Notes: a model not told the origin generated them from the sequence alone. Positions 8,816 to 18,012 are shown, counted from the first letter of the stretch. The stretch: 64,000 bases of DNA from Occallatibacter riparius (GCF_025264625.1 NZ_CP093313.1:3968001-4032000), one strand, 5' to 3'. Made by a program: numbers and translations.

Positions 8816-9422
8816 GTTTTAATCCTCGTCGTAATCGAACACGGCGACAGGGCAAATCTCCCGCCCTGCGGCAAAAAAGTCGGTAGCTTCTGGCTGCATG
8901 CTCGCGTGCTTTGATCCCCTCCGACCTTGGAGATCCGGCGTCTCATGCGTGCACTTCATCGCCTGAACGTAATGAGCTTGACCTCGGTCCCAGTCCGGTT
9001 GATTTAGAGGTTTCATCAATCTGCCAGGGCCCGCCCATGGGTTGCGGAATCCAACTGCCCTGCCCAATGAAACACTATCCCCATGAAGTCGGATGGGGAA
9101 TTCGGGGAATCTGTTGTACCCAAAATAGATCAGGCGGTTACCGGTCGGCATCCCTGAAATGTGGTAGATACGCCCGCTCTCTCGATTTACCTTCGAGTCA
9201 ACTCGGCCAAGTTCAAGAAACATCAGGCGCTCCGCGTACACTTATCCAAGGCGTCTGAGGCATCAAATCGCGAGAGTCAGGAATTACCAGGCCGGCTCAA
9301 CTCCATTTTGCCTTTTAATTGAAGGTCTTTTGAGGGGGATTCAAGACCATCCCGGAGCCCGCCTGTTTGGTTTAATAGACTCAGACTAAATCATAACCGC
9401 TCTACCGAGGGAAAGGTTTTTT
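8816..9422. other. 607-bp intergenic region between tonB and galE
   Basis: Region between two divergent genes. A 140-codon frame runs toward tonB on the minus strand (9241-8819) and a 115-codon frame on the plus strand, but neither has a ribosome-binding site or recognisable domain. Likely contents are the tonB and galE promoters. No tRNA or riboswitch fold could be supported. Confidence 0.5.
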
Positions 9423-10427
9423 GTGAAGCTTCTTGTAACCGGTGGTGCAGGATACATCGGAGGCACGGTCGCCGGCCTCCTCGTTGACCGCGGTCATCAG
9501 GCGGTCGTTTTTGACAATCTCAGCCACGGTCGACAGGACCTTCTGCCTCAGGGCGTTGAGTTTATCCTCGGCGAGCTGGCCGACCGCTCCCATCTCGAGC
9601 GCATCTTCACCGAAGCAAAAGAGCAGGGAAGTCCCTTCGACGGCGTCCTGCACTTCGCCGCGCTCATTGAAGCTGGCGAGTCCATGGTCAAACCGGAAAT
9701 TTACTTCCGTAACAACACCGCCTCCACCCTCAGCCTCTTTGAGGCCATGCTCTCCAGCGGCCCCCGCAAGCTCGTCTTCTCCTCCACCGCGGCCGTCTAC
9801 GGCGAGCCCGAAGTTGTCCCCATCCCTGAAGACGCCCGCCTCCAGCCCACCAACACCTACGGCGAATCCAAGCTGCTCGTCGAGCACATGCTCCGCTGGA
9901 TGAACCAGATACACGGCCTCCGCTACGCCTCGCTCCGCTACTTCAACGTCGCCGGCGCGCCGGAAAGCGCGGACGGCGGCATCACCCGCGGCGAAGCCCA
10001 CGAGCCCGAGTCGCACCTCATCCCCCTCATCCTCGACGTCGCCCTCGGCCGCCGCCAGTCCATCCGCATCTACGGCGACGACTACCCCACCCCCGACGGC
10101 ACCTGCATCCGCGACTATATACATGTCTCCGATCTGGCCGACGCCCATCTGCTCGCCCTCGACGCCCTCGAATCCTCGAGCCGCCTCATCTTCAACCTAG
10201 GCAACGGCAAAGGCTTCAGCGTCAAAGAAGTCATCGAGTCCGCCCGCCGCGTCACCGGCCATCCCATCCCCGCCGAACTCCACCCCCGCCGCCCCGGCGA
10301 CCCCGCCTTCCTCGTAGCCGGCAGCGAAAAAGCTATCAAAGAGCTAGGCTGGAAACCCCGCTACACCCAGCTAGACGACATCCTCCGCACCGCCTGGGCC
10401 TGGCACCAGCAGCGCTACAACAAATAG
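9423..10427 (+). CDS. galE: UDP-glucose 4-epimerase GalE
   Basis: 334 residues. The Rossmann NAD-binding motif GGAGYIGG sits at residues 7-14, then SSTAAVYG and the catalytic YGESK (Tyr-x-x-x-Lys). C-terminal HPRRPGDPAFLVA is typical of GalE substrate binding. It interconverts UDP-glucose and UDP-galactose for envelope polysaccharides. The start is GTG, preceded by GAGGGAAAGG. It stands alone, followed by a GC-rich hairpin. Confidence 0.93.
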   Translation: MKLLVTGGAGYIGGTVAGLLVDRGHQAVVFDNLSHGRQDLLPQGVEFILGELADRSHLERIFTEAKEQGSPFDGVLHFAALIEAGESMVKPEIYFRNNTASTLSLFEAMLSSGPRKLVFSSTAAVYGEPEVVPIPEDARLQPTNTYGESKLLVEHMLRWMNQIHGLRYASLRYFNVAGAPESADGGITRGEAHEPESHLIPLILDVALGRRQSIRIYGDDYPTPDGTCIRDYIHVSDLADAHLLALDALESSSRLIFNLGNGKGFSVKEVIESARRVTGHPIPAELHPRRPGDPAFLVAGSEKAIKELGWKPRYTQLDDILRTAWAWHQQRYNK

Positions 10428-10434
10428 CCACAAG

Positions 10435-10454
10435 GTCCGGGCACCGCCCCGGAC
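10435..10454 (+). terminator. Hairpin after galE
   Basis: GTCCGGG / CCCGGAC stem 7 bp after the galE stop. Arms are the same as the hairpin at 1685-1704, with a different loop. Confidence 0.5.
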
Positions 10455-10490
10455 CCGACTCATCCCCGTTCCCTACTTCGTCAGTGCCCC

Positions 10491-10556
10491 GTATCAGGGG
10501 CTGCCTTCAGGCAGCCCGCATGCCGATTCCCTGTTTCGACCGGGGCTTTAGCCCCC
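10491..10556. repeat. REP-like palindrome pair
   Basis: Two palindromes: GGGCTGCC-TTCA-GGCAGCCC (10498-10517), preceded by 'gtatcag', and GGGGCTTTAGCCCC (10542-10555). Similar elements occur at 11656-11717 and 24290-24348. Confidence 0.6.
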
Positions 10557-10633
10557 GCGTAACGCTCCCGGACAGCCGAAGGGACCCCGAATCTCACCGG
10601 CCACTCATCAGGGCACGATTAGTCAGACGGGTG

Positions 10634-10664
10634 CCCCATCCTGGCTTTGCTGGGGTGGGAGACC
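10634..10664. repeat. 31-bp direct repeat, copy 1
   Basis: Begins ccccatcctggct and ends gtgggagacc. It matches 11535-11565 at 29 of 31 positions and contains an internal dyad (ccccatcc.../...ggggtggg). Copies lie on either side of the DUF4184-type gene. Confidence 0.75.
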
Positions 10665-10716
10665 ACGATCCCGACGGATGCCTGCCGGAAAGCAGGCGAT
10701 ACTCCATAATTCAAAG

Positions 10717-11487
10717 ATGCCCTTCACCTTCGCCCACGCCGCTGCGGCGCTACCGTTTCGCCGCACGAAACTCATCGCGTCGGGCGTCGTGATCGGCTGT
10801 TTTGCGCCTGACTTCGAATACTTCGTGCGGCTTGCTCCAAAGGGAGGTTTCGGCCATACACTGCCCGGTCTCTTCGCGCTCGATCTGCCACTTGGTTTGG
10901 CCGTCTTCTGGCTGTTTCACAAATACGCCAAACACCCACTCTGGTTGTGGTCGCCGAACGGCGTTCGTCGAAGGGTGAAACTCGATTCACGCACCGCGCC
11001 CTTTCAAGGTGTCGCTCAGATTGCGCTCGTTTTGGTCTCGATTCTCATAGGAGCAGCGACACATATCCTTTGGGATTCGTTCACGCACCGTTCCTTCTGG
11101 CCTTACCAGCATTGGATTTTTCTGCGCTACACGGTGCGGTTGCCCATTGCCGGGTCAGTGCCGTATTACAAACTGCTCCAGCATGCGAGCACGGCCATTG
11201 GAATGATCGTGCTTTGGATCTGGTTTGTGCGGCAGCCCAGCAACGCTCCGATCGATCTACCCAGGTCCGGGAGCGCGAAGGCCAATGAACGGATCGCCTT
11301 CGTGTCTGTATCTGCGATCGCGCTCGCAGGAGGAATACTGCGCGCTTTTGCGGGTGCGGGAGTCCCCAGCGGCCTGCATCGAATTGAGACTTTCTCCGCA
11401 GACGCCGTCATTACGACCATTAGTTTGTTCTGGCTCGGAACAGTGATCTTTGGCGTCCTCCTACACAAAAGCAGCAGCCAGACGTAG
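10717..11487 (+). CDS. DUF4184-type integral membrane protein
   Basis: 256 residues from MPFTFAHAAAALPF, the characteristic N-terminus of DUF4184-type proteins. GCFAPDFEYF and the later THILWDSFTH carry acidic and His residues resembling membrane phospholipase/hydrolase-like families. About six hydrophobic segments are visible. An in-frame ATG at 10678 adds 13 residues inside a hairpin and is less likely. The gene is isolated and bounded by short repeats. Function unknown. Confidence 0.8.
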   Translation: MPFTFAHAAAALPFRRTKLIASGVVIGCFAPDFEYFVRLAPKGGFGHTLPGLFALDLPLGLAVFWLFHKYAKHPLWLWSPNGVRRRVKLDSRTAPFQGVAQIALVLVSILIGAATHILWDSFTHRSFWPYQHWIFLRYTVRLPIAGSVPYYKLLQHASTAIGMIVLWIWFVRQPSNAPIDLPRSGSAKANERIAFVSVSAIALAGGILRAFAGAGVPSGLHRIETFSADAVITTISLFWLGTVIFGVLLHKSSSQT

Positions 11488-11534
11488 CCTGCCTCAGCCG
11501 ATTCCGGTTGCGCCCATCCAAGCTTTGAGGGCTT

Positions 11535-11565
11535 CCCCATCCTGGCTCTGCTGGGCTGGGAGACC
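11535..11565. repeat. 31-bp direct repeat, copy 2
   Basis: Second copy of the element at 10634-10664, differing at two positions, located 48 bp after the DUF4184-type stop codon. Confidence 0.75.
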
Positions 11566-11655
11566 GACGGTCAGCCTTGGATCGAGATCCGCGAAACCAT
11601 GTCTTGCATCTCCACAACGCGGAAGGTTCATCCCCCAGAGGCTTGGCGGGCTTTG

Positions 11656-11717
11656 TATCAGGGCCTGACTTTAGTCAGGCCGCAAATTGCTCCAAAGACT
11701 CTCTAGGGCTTTAGCCC
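11656..11717. repeat. REP-like palindrome pair
   Basis: 'tatcag' followed by GGCCTGACT-TT-AGTCAGGCC (11662-11681), then GGGCTTTAGCCC (11706-11717). Same layout as 10491-10556. Confidence 0.6.
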
Positions 11718-11815
11718 CCGACGCGACATACCAAGTCGGAATTACTCCAGGAACTGGCTTGCCATTATGCAAGCACGAAAAACGCGCCCCGGCAGTGGCG
11801 CAACGAAACTAGCCT

Positions 11816-11848
11816 AGGCCAAGTCTGAGCAACGCGAGGACTTGGCCT
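11816..11848. repeat. Long inverted repeat
   Basis: AGGCCAAGTC and GACTTGGCCT form a perfect 10-bp stem (12 of 13 when extended outward) around a 13-base loop. No T-tract follows. Either an isolated hairpin or a structured element of the repeat region. Confidence 0.6.
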
Positions 11849-12087
11849 GGGTCAGGCGACCACACCCGCCGCGCGTCCCGTGGGTTCGCGCCGAACGCAG
11901 TTCGCTTTTTCCAGCTGCCAAATCGACCCGTGATCGCCATCACGGAACTTCCCACCGATTCTGGCTCATCATGGACACTCACTGTCTCCGGGACGGTACA
12001 GGAAATCTTTGTCCCCTCGCCCTGGCGGCGGTCAGAAACCATGTCTCGCCTCCTCCAATCCGGAACTTCGTCCGCACTGGGACCCCT

Positions 12088-12277
12088 GCTATGCGGAGCA
12101 ATACAGCCGCCGAACCCAGGCTGGGGACACCCCCCCACCCCCCCGCTATGCGGAGCAATACAGCCGCCGAACCCAGGCTGGGGACACCCCCCCCACCCCC
12201 CCGCTATGCGGAGCAATACAGCCGCCGAACCCAGGCTGGGGACACCCCCCCACTCCCCCGCTATGCGGAGCAATACA
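12088..12277. repeat. 57-58-bp tandem repeat, 3.3 copies, with C-tracts
   Basis: Units starting gctatgcggagcaataca begin at 12088, 12145, 12203 and 12260 (periods 57, 58, 57). Each full unit ends in a run of about 7 C, an A and 5-7 more C, so the minus strand carries G-runs able to form G-quadruplexes. Length differences sit in the C-tracts, which suggests slippage. Confidence 0.85.
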
Positions 12278-12624
12278 GGAGAGCCAAGAGGGCATGGGTT
12301 TACTCGAACATCAATACCCCCCCTCCCCCTCCCAACCAATAGGCAGCGATATAAAGCTTGCGATCTCTTTACCTAAGCCGTTCTTTATAAATAGTTTGTT
12401 TGGAAGAACGCAGAATGGTCCCAGCCAGGCGATCGCTGGGCGGCTGCATCGGGAATGGAAGGAACATTATCGAGGAGTTAACGCCAGCCACGCCCTGAGA
12501 GATGGCCACGCGTGCACAAGATCCATCATCGGAATATGATTCAAGTTGCACCCCGCTGAAAGTCCGGGCGCATCAAATATCGACGCGCAGTTTCCCGCTT
12601 AGACGGAACCGCCAGGAGCATTAG

Positions 12625-13494
12625 TTGGGTATCTTTGACGAGTCCGAGAGGGATAGAACCAGAGGTAGCCGAGCTGCTCGCCGGTCATGGCCTCTCTCCG
12701 CGCGCCTTCTCGTCGGAGCATTGTTCGTCTTGAACATTCTCCTGGCAGTGTTTCTCGTAAGAACCGAAGGTAAGAAGCCCGGAGCAGGTGCAATCTCCAC
12801 TCCGCCCACAGTTCAGGGGCCGAAGCCAGGTTCCACACCGCAGCCCGAGGCGCCGTCCGATCAGGGGTTAAGCCACGATAAGGGGTCCAGCAGCGATCTG
12901 AACACTCCCCCTGTCGAATCCAAGCCAGCCGACTTGCCCAGCATCCCGGTGGCGAACCGCCCGCACATCAAAGCAGTGCCTAAAGCGCTGCGAGCCAGCA
13001 GAGCCCGCCGCGCGGTACCGTCAACCCCGTCGAGGCATGCCGTGGTTTACCCTCCGCGCGAACCTGTCGCTCGGACTCCGGCTCCTGTTCCCAATCCAGC
13101 AGCAGCGTCTTCGGGGGCGACTGCCAATGTCGCACCGCCTGCCCGCCCCCAATCCTTCCGTTTCCCTGATGCGGGCGTCTCTCGTAGCGCAGCGCCACAT
13201 CCCAACGCCCCCGCAACATCGCCTCTTCACCCTTCAACGATCGACCAAGGGCTCACTGCGAAGGGAGCCAAGTCCGGTTCAGTGGCCAACGTGGCCTCGG
13301 TTCGGCTTCCAGGTATGGAAAGGGGATTGGTGACACCGAAAACGCCTGTAGCGCCAATTGCCCATAAAATCGAGATTATTCCCCGGCCTGCCGCGAAGCC
13401 TGAGAATTGCGGCGACGAGAAAACCTTTGTCGCCTGCCCCAAGCTGAAGACCCGGTACGAGTACGACACGCCTTTCACCTCTGAAGCCCCCTGA
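12625..13494 (+). CDS. Proline/alanine-rich single-pass membrane protein, unknown function
   Basis: 289 residues, TTG start. A short basic cytoplasmic tail (RGSRAARRSW) precedes one membrane helix (about 26-45, LLVGALFVLNILLAVFLV). A roughly 200-residue Pro/Ala/Ser-rich region follows, then a short conserved-looking end with two Cys (NCGDEKTFVACPKLK). The layout resembles envelope-spanning linkers such as TonB/SPOR-like proteins, but no domain is recognised. It is convergent with ftsI. Confidence 0.6.
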   Translation: MGIFDESERDRTRGSRAARRSWPLSARLLVGALFVLNILLAVFLVRTEGKKPGAGAISTPPTVQGPKPGSTPQPEAPSDQGLSHDKGSSSDLNTPPVESKPADLPSIPVANRPHIKAVPKALRASRARRAVPSTPSRHAVVYPPREPVARTPAPVPNPAAASSGATANVAPPARPQSFRFPDAGVSRSAAPHPNAPATSPLHPSTIDQGLTAKGAKSGSVANVASVRLPGMERGLVTPKTPVAPIAHKIEIIPRPAAKPENCGDEKTFVACPKLKTRYEYDTPFTSEAP

Positions 13495-13611
13495 CAATTC
13501 GGCAAGACTCATCGTTGCGCTCTTCGCACTGAGGGCGGGCGCAACCGTGTTTTTGCGGAGGTTCGCGGTGACAGAGCTATTCACCGTGCACGTATTGAAA
13601 GCATTAGCGGA

Positions 13612-15900
13612 TCAGTGCGAGCCGCGGACGACGACTTTGGTGCCTGGTGAAACCATAGCTCCCGGCGAAGGGGCTTGTTCCCGGATCGTGCCGCTACCGG
13701 CTAGCTGAACTTCGAGCCCTGCACCGGCTGCGGTTTCGATCACCTGGCGCATCGACATCCCCACAAACGACGGCACCTTCACCTGCTTGGTCTGCTTGAC
13801 CACAACCTCGCTCACCGTGATCGTGCGAGGCTGGCCTGCGGACGATGATCTGGCGGGCGCTACCGCCGCAGTTGTCGTCGACTGGGCGACCGGAGCAGCC
13901 GTCGAAGCCGCTGGCTTGGCACTAACGGTCTGAGCCGCCGGCTGAACCGCCTGAGCAGTCTGATTCCGCAGCGCGTCGTCATTGGGCAGATCGTTCACCG
14001 CTGCATAAAGCGCGTTGATGTCCTCGCCGGTCTCGTCGTGATCGTCCTCGCGGGTCGGTTGGTGGGTCTCCTTGGGAAGCTTGCCTGGGCGCACCGGCTC
14101 ATCGTGCGGCACGCCCAGGTACTCCAGCACCTGCTGCGCGACCTCTTGAAACACCGGCGCTGAAACCGCCGCGCCGTAATAAGAGCCGGCCTTGGGGTTA
14201 TCCATCACGATGGCCACCGCGATCACCGGATTGTTCACCGGCGCAATTCCCGCAAACGATGCGATGTGCATCGTCTTCGAATACGTGTGCGTGGCCGGAT
14301 CGACCTTCTGCGCGGTGCCCGTCTTGCCGCCGGAGGAGTAGCCGTTGAGCTGCGCGCTCTTGCCCGTGCCGTTCAGCACCACGCCTTCCATCATCTTGCG
14401 CATTTGCGCCGCGGCCAGCTCGGAGATCACCCGGCGCGCGCCCTGGGGCAGGGGATTGGGCAGGTCCTCATTGAGCCGTATGGGCTGAGGCGTCTGTTGG
14501 GCCACAGACTTGTCGGCCGCGGTCTGTATCTGGGCGGGCATGAGCACATGCGGCGGCAGGTAGGTTCCGCCGTTGGCGATGGTCGACACCATCGAAACCA
14601 GTTGCAGCGGCGTCACGCCGATCTCCTGGCCCATGGCGACAGAGCCGATCGAGGACCCGCTCCACTTGTTGACCGGGCGCAGCAAGCCGCGTGTCTCGCC
14701 GGGTAGCTCGACACCTGGCTTCTGCCCGAATCCAAATGCGCGCACGTAGTTGTAGTAGCGATCCTGGCCCACTTTGAGCGCCATCTTGATCGCGCCCACG
14801 TCACTCGATTCCTCAAGCGCCTTCTGCACGGTAACCAGCCCCATGTGCTCGCCCTGATTATCGTGGATCACGCGCCCTGCGAGGGTGATCGATCCGCCCT
14901 GGCAGTCCACCATGTCATCGGGCTTGGCTACGCCTGCATCAAGCGCCGCCGAGTACGCCACCAGCTTGAACGTCGAGCCCGGTTCATAAACATCGCTCAC
15001 CGCGTGGTTCTTCAACAGAGCTGGCGTCGTGTGCCGATACTGGTTCGGATTGAAGGTGGGACGGATTGCCAGCGCCAGAATCTGCCCCGTGTGCACATCT
15101 TGAATCACGACCGTTCCGTTGTCGGCGTGCACGCGTTCCATCGCATGATCGAGAGCCCGCTCAGCCAGGAACTGAATATTCGAGTCAATGGTGAGAACGA
15201 GATTCTGCCCCGGCTCAGGCTCCTTTTCCGTGGAACCCAGCACCTTGCGTCGCGCGTCCATGGCGGTGAACATGCGCCCCGGCACGCCGTGCAGCGGGCC
15301 TTCAAACTTCTGCTCCAGCCCGCCGAGCCCCGTATCATCGGTACCCACATAACCGAGCACCTGCGCGGCAATCTCGTTGTCGGGATAGAAGCGCTCGAAC
15401 TCCTTCTGCGTATAGAGCCCCTTCAGGTTGAGCGCCTTCACCTTCGCGCTGGTCTCGTTCGAAACGCGCCGCGCAATCCACGCAAACCGCCCGCCCGTAT
15501 TCAGGCGATTGAGGATCTGGTCTTCAGCAGTTTGCCCGTCTGCGGAGTCAGTGTGCACGATCGCGGCAAGCCGCCGCGCTGCTTCGTCCTTGTCGTCAAT
15601 CTCGCTGGGGTCCGCATACCAGGAGTCGACCTGCACGGTCATCGCAAGTTCATGCAGATTGCGGTCATAGAGCACACCGCGCCGCGGAGCTACTTCAAAG
15701 GTGCGCTGCTGCTGCTTCTGAGCGCGATCAATGTACTCCTGGTGGCGCAGGATCTGGAGATAAAAGAGACGTCCGGAGATGGCAGCCGCCCAAACGAAGA
15801 AGAACAGGCAAATGAGCCAAAAGCGCGCTACCCGGAGAGGGATAGCGCGCGCGATGGTAGTTCGACTACGGTTACGATTGCGAAGGGTTGCGGCCTCCAT
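13612..15900 (-). CDS. ftsI: Division transpeptidase FtsI/PBP2x-like with PASTA domain
   Basis: 762 residues. Membrane helix at about 24-46; PBP dimerisation domain at about 65-230 (APRRGVLYDRN); transpeptidase domain at about 260-595, with catalytic Ser309 in STFK, second motif SSD at 365-367 (many division PBPs have SSN) and KTGT at 526-529. One PASTA domain closes the protein (about 697-760, VPSFVGMSMRQVIE). It cross-links septal peptidoglycan. Last gene of the mraZ-rsmH-ftsL-ftsI operon, 35 bp after ftsL; murE does not follow. Confidence 0.92.
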   Translation of the reverse strand: MEAATLRNRNRSRTTIARAIPLRVARFWLICLFFFVWAAAISGRLFYLQILRHQEYIDRAQKQQQRTFEVAPRRGVLYDRNLHELAMTVQVDSWYADPSEIDDKDEAARRLAAIVHTDSADGQTAEDQILNRLNTGGRFAWIARRVSNETSAKVKALNLKGLYTQKEFERFYPDNEIAAQVLGYVGTDDTGLGGLEQKFEGPLHGVPGRMFTAMDARRKVLGSTEKEPEPGQNLVLTIDSNIQFLAERALDHAMERVHADNGTVVIQDVHTGQILALAIRPTFNPNQYRHTTPALLKNHAVSDVYEPGSTFKLVAYSAALDAGVAKPDDMVDCQGGSITLAGRVIHDNQGEHMGLVTVQKALEESSDVGAIKMALKVGQDRYYNYVRAFGFGQKPGVELPGETRGLLRPVNKWSGSSIGSVAMGQEIGVTPLQLVSMVSTIANGGTYLPPHVLMPAQIQTAADKSVAQQTPQPIRLNEDLPNPLPQGARRVISELAAAQMRKMMEGVVLNGTGKSAQLNGYSSGGKTGTAQKVDPATHTYSKTMHIASFAGIAPVNNPVIAVAIVMDNPKAGSYYGAAVSAPVFQEVAQQVLEYLGVPHDEPVRPGKLPKETHQPTREDDHDETGEDINALYAAVNDLPNDDALRNQTAQAVQPAAQTVSAKPAASTAAPVAQSTTTAAVAPARSSSAGQPRTITVSEVVVKQTKQVKVPSFVGMSMRQVIETAAGAGLEVQLAGSGTIREQAPSPGAMVSPGTKVVVRGSH

Positions 15901-15935
15901 GGGCGTTGCTCCGGGGAACTGTGAATGCGCCTTGC

Positions 15936-16439
15936 TTATTGCACCGGCGGAGCCGGGGCATTGATCTGGGCCAGTGCCGGAGCCGAGGCGTCGACGCGAG
16001 CGCTGGGATGGACCACTTGTCCAGGCTGCGGCGCCGCAAGCCCGAGCTCGCGTGCTTTCGTGTCGATACGCGAAGGCTGCGTAAGCTGCGCCTCGCTCAG
16101 TTTGAGCTGGCGATTCTCTTCCCGTAATTGATCTATCTGCTGCTTCTCGGCCTCAACGCGATAGGAGCGCTCGATGGCGCTGAAGTGCTGCAGACCGTAG
16201 ATCATGATCAGAGAAAACAGAACTGTGACGGCCGCGGTGAAGACGCGCATCTCGCGCACGCGCACCGGATCGGGCGCCTTCACCAGCCGTGAATTATCGA
16301 AATGCTTGCTGAAATAAAACTCGGGCGTGCGAACGCCGCGGCGACGCAGCGCCTGCTGCGCCATCAGCTCGCTATTGCGCTCGCTGACGCGGGCCGTCCA
16401 GGTGCGGCCGACTTCAAAGGTTGTGGTTGCTGCCGCCAT
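15936..16439 (-). CDS. ftsL: Cell division protein FtsL
   Basis: 167 residues with one membrane helix (about 64-86), a coiled coil (about 92-122, EAEKQQIDQLREENRQLKL) and a short end with ARELGLAAPQPGQVV, the usual FtsL layout. The cytoplasmic N-terminus is longer than in E. coli. The start at 16439 has AGGAGA as ribosome-binding site inside the 3' end of rsmH and overlaps rsmH by 26 bp. It works with FtsB/FtsQ to activate septal synthesis. Confidence 0.82.
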   Translation of the reverse strand: MAAATTTFEVGRTWTARVSERNSELMAQQALRRRGVRTPEFYFSKHFDNSRLVKAPDPVRVREMRVFTAAVTVLFSLIMIYGLQHFSAIERSYRVEAEKQQIDQLREENRQLKLSEAQLTQPSRIDTKARELGLAAPQPGQVVHPSARVDASAPALAQINAPAPPVQ

Positions 16440-17400
16440 GTCTGTCTCCTAGCTTCTGGCCCCTGATGCCCGGTGCCCTGATCCCTGTCTTTTCCGCCGC
16501 TCTCAACTTCGCGCTGCGCGAGCGCGGATTGCGCTCAATCTCTTCTTCTTCCGCCGTCACCGGCTTCTTCGTCAGGATCGTCCAGATCCCCTTCTGCGCT
16601 CCCTCGCGCAGGCTGTCCTTCACAATGCGATCTTCCAAACTGTGGAAGCTGATGACGGCCATTCGTCCGGAGGGCTTAAGCAACTTTGGTGCGGCCTCCA
16701 TCAGTGACTTGATCTCGTCCAGCTCGCGATTCACATAAATGCGTAATCCCTGAAACGTCCGCGTTGCCGGGTGAATCCGATCTTGTTTCATTGCCGGGGC
16801 GGCGGCTCTGACAATTTGCGCTAACTGCGCTGTCGTCGTTACCGGCCGCCCCCGAACAATGGCTCTGGCGATTCTCCGCGACCTCCTTTCCTCTCCGTAT
16901 TCGTAGATAAGGTCTGCCAGCTCTCGCTCGCTCGCCTCATTTACCACCTGTTCGGCGGTCTCGCCCCGGCGCGTGTCCATCCGCATATCCAAGGGCCCAT
17001 CCGCCATAAAACTGAATCCTCGCGTTGCCTCATCTAGCTGCAGGCTGCTGACCCCAAAGTCCGCCAGCAGCGCGTCGACCGATCCGTCAGCCAAATGCAT
17101 CGGAGCCGAACTGAACGCGTCTCCGATCAACTCGACCTGCGGCGCCTGGCTGCCGAGCTCTGCACGAACCGCATAGAGCCGCGCCGCCGCCAACTCCATC
17201 GCCTGCGGATCGCGGTCGAAGGCGATCAGCTTGCCTTGCGGCCCGAGCCCCCGAAGAATTTCGGAGCTGTGCCCGGCGAGCCCGAGGGTGCAATCGACCA
17301 CAGTGCTGCCTGGCTTCACAGCCAAATAGTGCAACGCTTCCTTTAAAAGAACCGGCACATGGCGTTCTCTTTCCATGCGCTCCCCCTGGGGGGATTCCAT
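16414..17400 (-). CDS. rsmH: 16S rRNA m4C1402 methyltransferase RsmH (MraW)
   Basis: 328 residues. HVPVLLKEAL near the N-terminus, the SAM-binding VDCTLGLAGHS, and DGPLDMRMD are typical RsmH motifs. It methylates N4 of C1402 in 16S rRNA. The first ATG (17400) abuts the mraZ stop codon; the ATG at 17376 has a better ribosome-binding site (GGGGGAG) and is a likely alternative. Second gene of the dcw operon. Confidence 0.94.
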   Translation of the reverse strand: MESPQGERMERERHVPVLLKEALHYLAVKPGSTVVDCTLGLAGHSSEILRGLGPQGKLIAFDRDPQAMELAAARLYAVRAELGSQAPQVELIGDAFSSAPMHLADGSVDALLADFGVSSLQLDEATRGFSFMADGPLDMRMDTRRGETAEQVVNEASERELADLIYEYGEERRSRRIARAIVRGRPVTTTAQLAQIVRAAAPAMKQDRIHPATRTFQGLRIYVNRELDEIKSLMEAAPKLLKPSGRMAVISFHSLEDRIVKDSLREGAQKGIWTILTKKPVTAEEEEIERNPRSRSAKLRAAEKTGIRAPGIRGQKLGDRHGGSNHNL

Positions 17401-17853
17401 CTACTGCTTCCGGCGGGTAATATCCGCCAGCTTTCCAAAGTCTTCGCGGGTCAGCTTGTTGCCCAGCACCGTCTGTTCAAAACGCTTGCGGTTGTGGACG
17501 GCGATATAGCTGCCCATCCCGATCACCGCTGCTTCCTCATCGTCCAGTCCAGCAGCGCTCCGCAAAATCTGCGGAATCAGCAACCTGGACTGCGCGTCCA
17601 TTTCAACCTGCTGGCCGTAGTAGCTCGTAATGCTGAGATACTTCTGTACGGCTTCTTCCATCTCGCTCGATTCCGCGAGCTGCGCTTCCCGCTTTTCCCA
17701 CTCCGGCAGCGGCCAAACCTGGGCGCTCTCCCCGTCGGTGCTGGTGACGTAAAACTGGGACACGCTGCCGGCATCCACCAGGGCCTTGAAGGCAGAAGGG
17801 AGCTTGAGCCTGCCCTTCTCGTCGACCTTGGCCGGGTGGTTGCCGCGAAACAT
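17401..17853 (-). CDS. mraZ: Transcriptional regulator MraZ
   Basis: 150 residues with two SpoVT/AbrB-like repeats, each with its signature: DEKGRLKLP (about 11-19) and DAQSRLLIP (about 85-93). MraZ binds GGG-containing direct repeats upstream of its own operon and modulates dcw expression. First gene of the minus-strand block. Confidence 0.94.
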   Translation of the reverse strand: MFRGNHPAKVDEKGRLKLPSAFKALVDAGSVSQFYVTSTDGESAQVWPLPEWEKREAQLAESSEMEEAVQKYLSITSYYGQQVEMDAQSRLLIPQILRSAAGLDDEEAAVIGMGSYIAVHNRKRFEQTVLGNKLTREDFGKLADITRRKQ

Positions 17854-18012
17854 ACTTTCACCTACTAGAACTAAGGCTGAATCTCTAAATCCGGCGATTC
17901 ATCGGTTACTGCGGTCCGCTTAACGGGCAGGTTCCCCAGAATGCCCAAGAAGCGAAAACTTACGAAGGTGGTCGAATTTGGGAGTACTCTTGCCTTAAGT
18001 TCGAAGAAACCG

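Larger units (their letters stand above)
11488..12624. other. 1.1-kb repeat-rich intergenic region
   Basis: No gene with coding character was found. Contents in order: 31-bp repeat copy 2 (11535-11565), REP-like palindromes (11662-11681 and 11706-11717), a long perfect-stem hairpin (11816-11848), the 57-58-bp tandem repeat (12088-12277), then an AT-richer stretch at 12345-12415. Open frames crossing the tandem repeats exist on both strands but read repeats rather than protein. Confidence 0.7.

Noticed and set aside
8844..8905. Possible c-di-GMP (GEMM) riboswitch
   Set aside because: A 'cagggcaaa' and 'ggtagc' are present, but the order and spacing do not form the conserved fold, and no gene follows in the right orientation.
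8819..9258. Protein-coding frames in the tonB-galE gap
   Set aside because: No ribosome-binding site, no domain, and overlapping frames on both strands.
9300..9422. tRNA-like segment before galE
   Set aside because: A 'ggattcaagacc' stretch is present but no cloverleaf arms of correct length could be paired.
12088..12277. Possible CRISPR array
   Set aside because: Units are contiguous tandem copies with no unique spacers of uniform length; no cas genes nearby.
14845..15924. Long open frame antisense to ftsI
   Set aside because: No recognisable domains; the opposite strand holds the intact transpeptidase motifs.
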